A stretch of 36,473 nt of DNA from Alloprevotella sp. (lineage in GTDB: Bacteria; Bacteroidota; Bacteroidia; Bacteroidales; Bacteroidaceae), in contig JAFUZP010000011.1 in assembly GCA_017476545.1 (NCBI GenBank), forward strand, positions 1-36,473. The letters are read 5' to 3'. Every line of letters begins with the position of its first letter. Position 1 is the first letter of the stretch. The position numbers were made by a program, and so were the translations under genes. Positions 7,891 to 14,494 of the stretch are shown in pieces. The notes below the pieces were generated by a model, which worked only from the letters and a program-made list of their open reading frames with translations, made no database searches and was not told where the DNA came from.

Positions 7891-8718
7891 ATGACGAACG
7901 CCGAATATATCAGCCAGATTGAGATTTCCAGCCTGTGGAGTGGGCGGAAACACATCCTATGGCGGCTCCGGCCCGACGTGAACATCCTGAGCGGCCGGAA
8001 CGGGGAGGGGAAAAGCACAATCCTTAACCGGCTCATCCGCCACCTGCGCACGGCACCACCCTCGGGCGAGCTGGCGGAGACTTCACCGCTGGGCGTGAAG
8101 ATGCTCTTCCACCCGGCAGAGGCTAAGACAATCCGTTACGACATCATCCGGAGCTTCGATCGGAAGCTCGTGCAGGCCGAGGGACTGGCGGCCATTCCGG
8201 GCGTGCCCATCGTTACGGAGCTGGACTGGCAGCTCTACTTGCAGCAGCGGCGCTATCTGGACTACCAGGTAAATGTGGGCAACCGCATGGTGCAACTCCT
8301 CACGGGAGGCGCGCCGGACGCGCATTCGCAGGCTGTGAGGGCGGCAGGGGCGAAGACGCGCTTCCAGGACATCGTGGACGAACTGTTCAGCGAGACGGGG
8401 AAGAAGATTGACCGGCAGAGCAACGAGCTCCGCTTCCTCCAGTATGGCGAGCCTCTCTCGCCCTATAAGCTTTCCAGCGGCGAGAAGCAGATACTCCTCA
8501 TCCTGCTCACCGCACTCACTGAGGACTGCCAGCACTACGTCCTCTTCATGGATGAGCCGGAAGCAAGCCTGCACTTCGAGTGGCAGAAGCGGCTGGTCGG
8601 ACTTGTCCGGGAACTCAACCCGAACGCGCAGGTCGTACTGACGACGCACTCACCCGCCGTCATCATGGACGGATGGGAGGACTGCGTGACGGAGGTGTCC
8701 GAGATAACGCAAGACTGA
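7891..8718 (+). CDS. ABC/SMC-type AAA ATPase, partner of DUF4435 protein
   Basis: A 275-aa compact ABC-class ATPase of the stand-alone AAA_15/AAA_21 kind. Walker A is GRNGEGKST (residues 35-43), the signature motif is LSSGEKQ, Walker B is YVLFMDEPEASL (from about residue 216) and the H-loop is LTTHSP (His near 253). There is no membrane domain, so it is not a transporter subunit. The ATG at 7891 sits just after a full promoter; in-frame codons upstream overlap that promoter. Its stop overlaps the next gene's ATG by one base, so translation is probably coupled. The pairing resembles PARIS, where AriA is an ABC-type ATPase and AriB is DUF4435. It is shorter than the AriA proteins I recall, and no other defence genes are adjacent. 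Confidence 0.85.
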   Translation: MTNAEYISQIEISSLWSGRKHILWRLRPDVNILSGRNGEGKSTILNRLIRHLRTAPPSGELAETSPLGVKMLFHPAEAKTIRYDIIRSFDRKLVQAEGLAAIPGVPIVTELDWQLYLQQRRYLDYQVNVGNRMVQLLTGGAPDAHSQAVRAAGAKTRFQDIVDELFSETGKKIDRQSNELRFLQYGEPLSPYKLSSGEKQILLILLTALTEDCQHYVLFMDEPEASLHFEWQKRLVGLVRELNPNAQVVLTTHSPAVIMDGWEDCVTEVSEITQD

Positions 8719-9758
8719 TGGCCCGTCGCTTAGCACAGAACCTGGACTCGAACTATATCGAGGCGATGAACCGTCTCGCCGGACGCAACGCCCGGCAGAA
8801 GATAGTCGCCTACGTGGAGAGTTTTGACGATGTGTTCTTTTGGAGCAACTTGCTCCGTCCGTTGGAAACGGAGCGATACTATTTTGAAGTGATGCTCCCC
8901 TCGCGCTCCTCGCTCCAAAAGGGGAAGCGATGCGTGCTCGGCAACCAGCTCGGCCAACGCTGGGGAAAGTACATGATTGCCTGCGTGGATGCCGACTATG
9001 ACTACCTCCTGCAAGGCGCGACACCCACTTCCCGCCTCGTGACGCAGAATCCGTACGTATTCCATACCTATGCGTATTCCATTGAGAGCCTGCAATGTTA
9101 TGCTCCCGCCTTGCAGACCGTCTGTGTCATGGCCTCGCTGAACGACCGGCGCCTCTTTGATTTCGAAGACTTCCTGCGGCAGTTCTCCGTGACCGTATGG
9201 CCGCTTTTCGCTTGGAACGCTTGGGCGTACCGCTACGACCGGCATCAGGCGTTTTCGATGCAGGACTTTTTTCGCACTATCGAGATAACTAAGCTTGATT
9301 ACTATCACCCTGAGAAGACGCTGTCCGCGCTCCGGCACCGCGTGAACGCCAAGATAGCGCGCCTGCACCGGCAGTTCCCGGAAGGTAAGCGGACTTACAA
9401 GCCCTTCTGCCAGCAGTTGCTTTCACTCGGCCTCACGCCGGAAACGACTTACCTGTACATGCGGGGGCACGACCTCTTCGACGGTATCGTGGCACCCATG
9501 CTGCAGGGTGTGGTGGATGCACTCCGCCGTGAGCGTGAGCGGGAGATACGCAACCTCGCCGTACATGCCACGCAGAAGCAGAACGAGCTCTCTTCCTACC
9601 AGCATAGCACGGCGGCTGTCGCCGAGATGCTGCGGAAGCACACGGGGTATGCGCAGTGTGAACTCTTCCTGCGCGTTCAGGCGGATGTGCGCCGTATGTT
9701 GGAGGAAAGCCACAGTCCGCAGAACGTGAGCGCGCCGTTGAGCAAGAGCAGTTCGTAG
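8718..9758 (+). CDS. DUF4435-family protein (TOPRIM-like, AriB-like)
   Basis: A 346-aa protein matching the DUF4435 pattern. The N-terminal YVESFDDVFFW segment gives Glu34, Asp37 and Asp38; IACVDADYDYLL gives Asp91, Asp93 and Asp95; and TYAYSIESLQCY follows. These acidic positions are what a TOPRIM-like metal site would use. DUF4435 proteins commonly pair with an ABC-type ATPase, as here, and in PARIS the DUF4435 subunit is the nuclease effector. Whether this one is a nuclease is inference. I chose the ATG at 8718 because it overlaps the upstream stop (TGATG); a longer frame would overlap the ATPase. The last 27 residues overlap the convergent symporter gene. Confidence 0.8.
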   Translation: MARRLAQNLDSNYIEAMNRLAGRNARQKIVAYVESFDDVFFWSNLLRPLETERYYFEVMLPSRSSLQKGKRCVLGNQLGQRWGKYMIACVDADYDYLLQGATPTSRLVTQNPYVFHTYAYSIESLQCYAPALQTVCVMASLNDRRLFDFEDFLRQFSVTVWPLFAWNAWAYRYDRHQAFSMQDFFRTIEITKLDYYHPEKTLSALRHRVNAKIARLHRQFPEGKRTYKPFCQQLLSLGLTPETTYLYMRGHDLFDGIVAPMLQGVVDALRREREREIRNLAVHATQKQNELSSYQHSTAAVAEMLRKHTGYAQCELFLRVQADVRRMLEESHSPQNVSAPLSKSSS

Positions 9759-11137
9759 CCGAACTTATATTCCCATAGGGCGGGGGAGAGGGCGTCCAGC
9801 AGCGCGCAGACGAGGGGCGCGGCTACCGCAATATAAGGTACGGGGCGGGCGGACACCGTGCGCCGTGTGAATATCCCGAAAGCATACAGGCCGAGTAGCG
9901 GCCCATAGGTGTAGGAGGCCATGACGTATATGGCGTCTATCACGCTGCGGCTATTGGCGGCCCGGAAGAGCAGGATGCAGGCTAGAAATGCGGCGCACAC
10001 GCCGAGGTGTACTCGCTGGCGCTGGCTTTCCGCTTCTTTTTCCGGCAACTGGCGTTCTTCTATGTGGAGGAGGTCTATGCACAGACTGGTCGTCAGCGAG
10101 GTCAGGGCCGAGTCTGCGGAGGAAAAGGCCGCCGCCACAATGCCGATGCTGAACGGGATGACAACGGCGGACCCGAGCGTGCCGCTCGCCACGAGGGAGG
10201 GGAGCAGTTCGTCGCCCCGCGCCGGAGGTACGATACCCTCGCGGGTGCAGAAGGCGTGGAGCAGGACGCCGAGCGACAGTAGCAGCAGATTGACGGGAAC
10301 AAAGGCCAGTCCGTAAACGCACATGTCCTTCTGAGCGTCGCGTAGGCTGCGGCATGTGAGGTTTTTCTGCATCATGTCCTGGTCAAGACCCGTCATGACA
10401 ATAACGATGAACACACCGCTCAGGAATTGCCGCCAGAAGGCTCCGGGGCTTCTCCAGTCCCACTCGAAAACCTGGCTCAGCGGGCTTTCGCGGATGGTAC
10501 GCACCATCCCGCCGGCATCAAGCCCCATCCTGTCCGTCACGGCCCACAGCACACCGCCGATAGCCGCAAGCATACAGCCCGTTTGCAGGGCGTCCGTGCG
10601 TACCAGCGTGCGGATGCCGCCCCAGCGGGTGTATAGGTATATGAGGAGGAGTGCGAGGAAGGCGATGGCTACCTCGCCCCCTGGGAATGTCCAAGGCAGG
10701 AACGCGGCGATGACGACTGCGGCCAGGTAGAGGCGTGCGGCGGCCCCTGTGAGTTTTGAGAGTAAGAAGAAGAAGGCGCCCGTGTGGCGTGCGCGCCCGC
10801 CGAACCGCTGACCCAGGTAGGAGTAGATGCTGGTCAGGCGGAGGCGGTAGTACAGGGGGAGCAGCACGAAGGCAACGGCCAGATAGCCTACCACGAAGCC
10901 AAGGCACATTTGCAGGTAGGTCATCCGTGTCGCACCCACCCAGCCGGGGACGGATACGAGGGAAACGCCGCTCACGCTCGCACCGATCATACCGAAAGCA
11001 ACCATGCCCCACGGCGAATTGCGTGCGGCACGGAAGAAGTCATCATTCCCGCCAGTCCCTCTTGACCGGCGGGAGATGAGTAGGAGGAGTATGAAGTAAG
11101 TGGCCAGCGAGGCCAGCATCAGCAGGCCTGTCCCCAC
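9677..11137 (-). CDS. Sodium:solute symporter family protein
   Basis: A 486-aa integral membrane protein with about 13 hydrophobic segments. The pattern is that of the SSS family: an N-terminal helix, then FRAARNSPWGMVAFGMIGASVSGVSLVSVPGWVG and LTSIYSYLGQRFGGRARHTGAFFFLLSKL, and later FSSADSALTSLTTSLCIDLL. Members import small organic solutes with Na+; the substrate here is not evident. The likely start is a GTG at 11137, three bases after the stop of the upstream GYF_2/CD225 gene, suggesting coupled translation. The C-terminal helix is coded in the 82 bp shared tail-to-tail with the DUF4435 gene. Confidence 0.88.
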   Translation of the reverse strand: MGTGLLMLASLATYFILLLLISRRSRGTGGNDDFFRAARNSPWGMVAFGMIGASVSGVSLVSVPGWVGATRMTYLQMCLGFVVGYLAVAFVLLPLYYRLRLTSIYSYLGQRFGGRARHTGAFFFLLSKLTGAAARLYLAAVVIAAFLPWTFPGGEVAIAFLALLLIYLYTRWGGIRTLVRTDALQTGCMLAAIGGVLWAVTDRMGLDAGGMVRTIRESPLSQVFEWDWRSPGAFWRQFLSGVFIVIVMTGLDQDMMQKNLTCRSLRDAQKDMCVYGLAFVPVNLLLLSLGVLLHAFCTREGIVPPARGDELLPSLVASGTLGSAVVIPFSIGIVAAAFSSADSALTSLTTSLCIDLLHIEERQLPEKEAESQRQRVHLGVCAAFLACILLFRAANSRSVIDAIYVMASYTYGPLLGLYAFGIFTRRTVSARPVPYIAVAAPLVCALLDALSPALWEYKFGYELLLLNGALTFCGLWLSSNIRRTSA

Positions 11138-11140
11138 GTT

Positions 11141-11662
11141 TTACATCCCTTCGAGCAGGCCGGCGAAGCCGGTGCCCATAGCCAAAACGAAAACAAGGTA
11201 AAGCGCCTGGAAGATTAACCCGCATACTGCGCCGATAATCACCCACTTCTTGGCCTCGCCCGCAGCCTGTTGCGCTTGCGCGTAAGCCCCGCTTTCGTAG
11301 TATGGATTTACCTTTGCGGACTTGTAAATGGCCACAATGCCAAAAGGCATACAGCAGCAGAGGGTCACGAGGACGGCCCATACGAGCCAGTTGTCGGGCT
11401 GGGGCTGGTAGCTGCCACCCGTTGCGGCGTTATTTTGCCCGGCCTGCGCGTAAGGATTCTGCTCGGGCAAGGGGTAGTTGGAGGGAGCGGTATGGCTGCC
11501 GAACAGGCTTGCCAGTTCTTCTACCTGCCCGGCCTGCTGCCAGTCGGCCATGCCCTGTTTCCATACAAGCGTGGTGGCAGTCACGCCATACGTGGGGAGC
11601 AGCTCGCCTGCATACGGGCCTTGACGCTGGTTCTGCGCGTCCAGAAAAAAGTATTCCTGCAT
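11141..11662 (-). CDS. GYF_2 (DUF4339) + CD225/dispanin membrane protein
   Basis: A 173-aa two-domain protein. Residues 1-50 (MQEYFFLDAQNQRQGPYAG...WKQGMADWQQAGQVEEL) are a GYF_2 domain, a peptide-binding fold. After a Pro/Gln/Asn-rich linker comes a CD225-like region with two hydrophobic segments (NWLVWAVLVTLCCCMPFG-IVAIYKSAKVN, then WVIIGAVCGLIFQALYL). The ATG at 11662 is chosen over a longer frame because it starts directly at the GYF_2 fold and follows a promoter at a normal distance. It is co-directional with the symporter, three bases apart. The cellular role of these small membrane proteins is not known to me. Confidence 0.8.
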   Translation of the reverse strand: MQEYFFLDAQNQRQGPYAGELLPTYGVTATTLVWKQGMADWQQAGQVEELASLFGSHTAPSNYPLPEQNPYAQAGQNNAATGGSYQPQPDNWLVWAVLVTLCCCMPFGIVAIYKSAKVNPYYESGAYAQAQQAAGEAKKWVIIGAVCGLIFQALYLVFVLAMGTGFAGLLEGM

Positions 11663-11694
11663 AATTGTCTGTTTGTTTAAGTGGTTATTTCCGG

Positions 11695-11725
11695 CAAATA
11701 TACGGCATAATTCCGAGCCCGGCAA
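11695..11725 (-). promoter_or_regulatory. Promoter for GYF_2/CD225-symporter operon
   Basis: On the minus strand TATATTTG (11702 to 11695) fits TAnnTTTG, with TTG at 11725-11723 about 20 bp upstream. The start codon follows about 33 bp downstream. Confidence 0.65.
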
Positions 11726-11797
11726 GGTTTGGAGGGAATTATCTCCGCCTGCCGGATTTCGCAGTGCGCGGTGTGGCGGACTTGGGTGCGGTATAAG

Positions 11798-11839
11798 AAG
11801 ACCCTGCGATGCTGAAACGCTTCAGCATCGCAGGGTCTT
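11798..11839. terminator. 19-bp perfect-stem terminator after tRNA-Gln
   Basis: AAGACCCTGCGATGCTGAA (11798-11816) is the exact complement of 11821-11839 with a 4-nt loop. It lies directly downstream of the minus-strand tRNA and also shields the GYF_2 promoter region. The minus-strand tail is TCTTCTTAT. Confidence 0.8.
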
Positions 11840-11843
11840 TTCG

Positions 11844-11914
11844 TTGGGGTACCCGGATTCGAACCAGGAAAGGCAGGACCAGAATCTGCAGTGTTACCAT
11901 TACACCATACCCCA
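11844..11914 (-). tRNA. tRNA-Gln (anticodon CTG)
   Basis: Read on the minus strand, TGGGGTA pairs with TACCCCA as the acceptor stem. There is a T arm with GGTTCGAATCC and a D arm with GTGTAATGGTAACAC. The anticodon arm is GCAGA-TTCTGGT-CCTGC, which places CTG at positions 34-36, reading CAG (Gln). The U1-A72 pair is typical of tRNA-Gln. The anticodon stem has one A-C mismatch at its loop end. CCA is not encoded. A second isoacceptor (TTG) would have to be elsewhere. Confidence 0.93.
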
Positions 11915-11953
11915 AACACGGGTGCTTTCGGGCTTTCCTCCCGTTAGCGAGCG

Positions 11954-11984
11954 CAAAGGTACGCACTTTTCTGTTTTCGGGCAA
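11954..11984 (-). promoter_or_regulatory. Promoter for tRNA-Gln
   Basis: Minus-strand TACCTTTG (11961 to 11954) matches the -7 box, and TTG at 11984-11982 is the -33 box with about 20 bp between them. Apart from this and the padR promoter, 11985-12249 shows no supported gene. Confidence 0.75.
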
Positions 11985-12164
11985 GGCTTTGGCGTATTTT
12001 TTTCGTCGGTAGCGGAAAAAGCGGCGGGCGGAGGGCGTTCCTTGCTGTACGATTGGGCTGTCCCGCCCCGTGTTTCGGTGCGTTGCGGAGGAGGCTCCCG
12101 GCCGCTTTATGCGCCCTCCGTCCGCTTTTTCTCTACCATAAATTGAAAAAAATACGGTACTTTG

Positions 12165-12195
12165 TATTGCAAGGTATTTGGTTAAGTTGTATCTT
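12165..12195 (+). promoter_or_regulatory. Promoter for padR-pspC
   Basis: TATCTTTG at 12188-12195 matches the -7 box. A TTG lies about 20 bp upstream, within TATTGCAAGG. The padR ATG is 55 bp further on. No obvious PadR operator palindrome was found. Confidence 0.7.
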
Positions 12196-12249
12196 TGCGG
12201 CGGAAACGAGAAAATACGTGCGCATTCCGGCGCACATAACACCAAAGTT

Positions 12250-12618
12250 ATGAACACAGAAAACGCTAAATCGCAAATGCGGAAGGGGATGTTAGACTTT
12301 TGCGTCCTACTCCTGCTGCGCCGTGGCCCGTCCTATGCCGCCGACATTATCCTGCGGCTGAAGGAAGCCGAGCTGATTGTAGTGGAGGGGACCCTCTATC
12401 CCCTGCTGTCCCGCCTGCGCCGCGACGGCCTGCTGTCCTACCAGTGGCAGGAGTCGCTCCAAGGGCCGCCGCGCAAGTATTATTCGCTCACGCCGGACGG
12501 GCTCCGGGTTTTGGACGAACTGGATGCCGCCTGGGAGGAACTGGCCCGGACGGTGGGGCTGCTGAAGTCGGCCCCGCCCGTACTGCCCGCACCGGGGGAT
12601 GTGCCTATCCGCCTCTGA
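12250..12618 (+). CDS. PadR-family transcriptional regulator
   Basis: A 122-aa winged-helix protein of the PadR family. The core MRKGMLDFCVLLLLRRGPSYAADIILRLKEAELIVVEGTLYPLLSRLRRDGLLSYQW is the standard PadR N-terminal wHTH, followed by GPPRKYYSLTPDG (the wing) and a short C-terminal dimerisation helix. The start is the ATG at 12250, 55 bp after a good promoter. It precedes the PspC-domain gene by 61 bp on the same strand. PadR-PspC pairs are common in Bacteroidota, where the regulator is presumed to control the membrane protein and itself. The inducing signal cannot be read here. Confidence 0.93.
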   Translation: MNTENAKSQMRKGMLDFCVLLLLRRGPSYAADIILRLKEAELIVVEGTLYPLLSRLRRDGLLSYQWQESLQGPPRKYYSLTPDGLRVLDELDAAWEELARTVGLLKSAPPVLPAPGDVPIRL

Positions 12619-12679
12619 CGCGGAGGACTTGGGGCGCGGTCGCGTCCCGGAATGTGGAACTAAAAAAAACAGACCTTCT

Positions 12680-13870
12680 ATGAAAAAGAATTTCACCATC
12701 AACCTGTTCGGCGTACTCTATAACATAGACGAGGACGCCTATGAGCTGCTCGACAGTTATCAGCGGAACATGCGCGCCTACTTCTCGCGGCGCGATGGCG
12801 GCGAGGAAGTGTGCGAGGACATTGAGCACCGCGTGGCCGAACTCCTTTCCGATATGAAGGCGGAGGGGGTGGAGGCCGTAAACATTGACCACGTGCGCTC
12901 CATTATCCGGCGCATCGGCAATCCCGAGGACATGACCGGTGCGGACGAGCCTGCCGACACCCCGTCGGATGGCGGCGGTGAGGGGCCTACTACGCCTCCG
13001 CCCCCGCCTGAGCCGGAGCGTCCCCGCCGTCGGCTTTTCCGCGATCCGCAGGACAAGATGCTGGGCGGTGTGCTGTCGGGGCTCTGCAAGTTCTTCGGCG
13101 GCAACGACCCCCTGCCGTGGCGCATCATATTCCTGCTGCTGTGCCTGCTCTCCTGGACGTCGCTGGCCGTGGTATATGTGGTGCTTTGGGCACTCATGCC
13201 CGAGGCCCGCACGGCGGAGGAACGCCTGCAGATGTGCGGCAAGCCCGTGAACCCGCAGACGCTCAACGAGGAAATCATGCGCGGCGTGGACGCAACGCGC
13301 AACTTCGTCAATGCCCCCGCCATGCAGGCCCGTGCACGCGGATGCCTCGGCACGTTTCTGAGTGTCGTTGTGGCCTGCCTGAAGGCTTTCGGCATCTTCT
13401 TCCTCGCCTGCCTGCTGCTCGGCCTGCTCTTTGTTATCACCCTGTTTTGCTTCGCGCTCTTAGCCGGAGGCAAGGCTGTCATGGCAGCCGGCCTGCCCTA
13501 CTGGGGCTGGATGGAGGTGTCCACGCAGGCACCCGCCTTGTCTTGGCTGCTCATCGTGTTCTTCGTGGCGGCCTTTACGAGCGTCGCACTCCCCCTCTAT
13601 GCCCTCATCCGCAGCTTCCTGCGGCGGCCCGATAGCAAGCCCGCCTCGGCAGGGCGGCACATGGTCTTCCTCATCGTGTGGCTGTTGGCCGTGGCACTGG
13701 CCATCATCACCGGTATAGCTACGGGGAGTTTCTTTGACGATGCTATGGACCGGATTGAGCAGGTGCGTCCGGAGGCTTACCAGGAGGCGGATATGCGCAG
13801 CGGCATCTACCTGACGGGCGGCTCCTGGGGCTACCTGAAGCAGGGCGGCTGGGTATTCCGCCCGCTGTAG
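12680..13870 (+). CDS. PspC-domain membrane protein
   Basis: A 396-aa protein. Residues 1-90 (MKKNFTINLFGVLYNIDEDAYELLDSYQ... ending RSIIRRIGNPEDM) form the N-terminal domain found in Bacteroidota PspC proteins. An acidic/Pro-rich linker follows. Next is the PspC domain (RRRLFRDPQDKMLGGVLSGLCKFFGGN, then a membrane segment ending VLWALMPEA), then several more hydrophobic helices to the C-terminus. PspC relates to the phage-shock, envelope-stress response; the role of this architecture is presumed to be envelope stress. The start at 12680 is chosen for the conserved MKKNF opening. It is probably co-transcribed with padR. The T-run AAAAAAAACAG just upstream is noteworthy but unexplained. Confidence 0.88.
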   Translation: MKKNFTINLFGVLYNIDEDAYELLDSYQRNMRAYFSRRDGGEEVCEDIEHRVAELLSDMKAEGVEAVNIDHVRSIIRRIGNPEDMTGADEPADTPSDGGGEGPTTPPPPPEPERPRRRLFRDPQDKMLGGVLSGLCKFFGGNDPLPWRIIFLLLCLLSWTSLAVVYVVLWALMPEARTAEERLQMCGKPVNPQTLNEEIMRGVDATRNFVNAPAMQARARGCLGTFLSVVVACLKAFGIFFLACLLLGLLFVITLFCFALLAGGKAVMAAGLPYWGWMEVSTQAPALSWLLIVFFVAAFTSVALPLYALIRSFLRRPDSKPASAGRHMVFLIVWLLAVALAIITGIATGSFFDDAMDRIEQVRPEAYQEADMRSGIYLTGGSWGYLKQGGWVFRPL

Positions 13871-13891
13871 GGAACTGGGCGAGGCGTTTCT

Positions 13892-14082
13892 TAACCCCAG
13901 GGTCACGACGGAGTGACCCTGGGGTTAGTTTTTACGGAGGCCGGCGGACCGCGCTCCTTACCCCATGGGGTAGCCGTCCCTAACCCTGCGGTTACGGCGC
14001 ACTGACCGTAGGGTTAGTTCTTCGTAACCCTATAGTTACTTCTTCGTAACCCTATAGTTACTTCTTCCTAACCCTATGGTCA
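13892..14082. repeat. 22-bp phased palindrome array 2 (8 units, largest)
   Basis: Units of the 14-bp TAACCCTNNGGTTA-type palindrome start at 13892, 13914, 13959, 13981, 14003, 14025, 14047 and 14069. All steps are 22 bp except one of 45, where a degenerate unit seems to have been lost. The last spacers are nearly identical (GTTCTTCG, CTTCTTCG, CTTCTTCC), and the units at 14025 and 14047 are identical 22-mers. The array separates pspC from the small-ORF element at 14140. Confidence 0.92.
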
Positions 14083-14116
14083 GTTTTCTCCGACAGGTTA
14101 TTTCCTCGCCCCGGAC

Positions 14117-14147
14117 TTGGCCGGAAAGATACATTTCCCTACCTTTG
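14117..14147 (+). promoter_or_regulatory. Promoter of small-ORF element, copy A
   Basis: TTG at 14117-14119 and TACCTTTG at 14140-14147 are separated by 20 bp, a full Bacteroidota promoter. Copy B at 36280-36310 has the same boxes (CTTGGC and CCTACCTTTGC) although the bases between them differ. The shared boxes in diverged sequence support real promoters. Confidence 0.8.
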
Positions 14148-14170
14148 CGGCGGAAATCAGCAACTTGACG

Positions 14171-14296
14171 ATGCCTTACGCGTATATATATAATAACGGT
14201 ATAGCCGCTTCCGCAGTAGCGGAGGGCGGTTCTGCCTGTGTTTACGGGGCGGGAAGTGCCCGAATTACCCCCCCTCGCGCTTTGGTTATCAAGTAG
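14171..14296 (+). CDS. Conserved 41-codon small ORF, copy A
   Basis: It encodes a 41-aa peptide starting MPYAYIYNNG and ending GSARITPPRALVIK, stop TAG. Copy B at 36334 has the same length with no indels, the same start and stop, and identical ends (MPYAYIYN and AGSARITPP-x-AL-x-IK), while the middle differs. It begins about 20 nt after a promoter and is followed by a terminator at 14322. No Shine-Dalgarno is visible, as usual in this phylum. Substitutions between copies are not concentrated at third positions, and the middle contains a hairpin with compensatory changes, so the conserved unit may be an RNA rather than a protein. It could also be a leader peptide for the gene at 14495. Confidence 0.4.
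   Translation: MPYAYIYNNGIAASAVAEGGSACVYGAGSARITPPRALVIK
14205..14229 (+). ncRNA. Covarying hairpin within small-ORF element, copy A
   Basis: TCCGC (14210-14214) pairs with GCGGA (14219-14223) around AGTA, and CCGC (14205-14208) pairs with GCGG (14226-14229). In copy B the inner stem is identical but the outer stem is changed on both sides to GTCGGC/GCCGAC. Paired change with retained pairing suggests selection on structure. Confidence 0.5.
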
Positions 14297-14321
14297 TTAC
14301 GGAAATACGAGTACGCATTGA

Positions 14322-14366
14322 GCGGCGCATCGCGCCCCCTTCGGAGGGGTGTGGTGCGCCGCTTTT
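14322..14366 (+). terminator. Intrinsic terminator between small-ORF element and YVKPxM gene 2
   Basis: GCGGCGCA (14322-14329) pairs with TGCGCCGC (14355-14362). Inside, CCCCT and AGGGG pair around TCGG, and TTTT follows at 14363. Its position, after the small ORF and before the duplicated leader, means the small element can be a separate transcript, or the terminator may act as an attenuator for the gene at 14495. Confidence 0.8.
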
Positions 14367-14392
14367 GCGTGCATACAAGCCCCATGCCCCGA

Positions 14393-14494
14393 AGCCCCTC
14401 CAGCCCCCCTCCCGTCCCCCCGAGAGGGGGAGGCTTGGGGATGGTGTGAGCGTAATAAACAAATGCTATTATAAATAAATTAAAGTATTAAGAA
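14393..14494 (+). repeat. Duplicated GC-rich hairpin leader, copy 2
   Basis: Nearly identical to positions 1-104 of the window, including the CCCC/GGGG-rich inverted repeat and the AT-rich tail up to AAGAA-ATG. The near identity contrasts with strong divergence of the genes that follow, so this part is either recently duplicated or homogenised by gene conversion. It serves as 5' UTR of the gene at 14495. Confidence 0.88.

Noticed and set aside
7891-9758. Firm PARIS defence system call
   Set aside because: Only architecture and motif similarity are seen; the ATPase is short and there is no surrounding defence island, so it is reported as PARIS-like only.
11739-12257. Minus-strand 172-codon open frame
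   Set aside because: It would read through the tRNA-Gln gene and its promoter and terminator.
13892-14082. CRISPR array
   Set aside because: Units are 14-bp palindromes with 8-bp spacers and strong degeneracy. CRISPR repeats are longer and near-identical with spacers of about 30 bp, and no cas genes are present.
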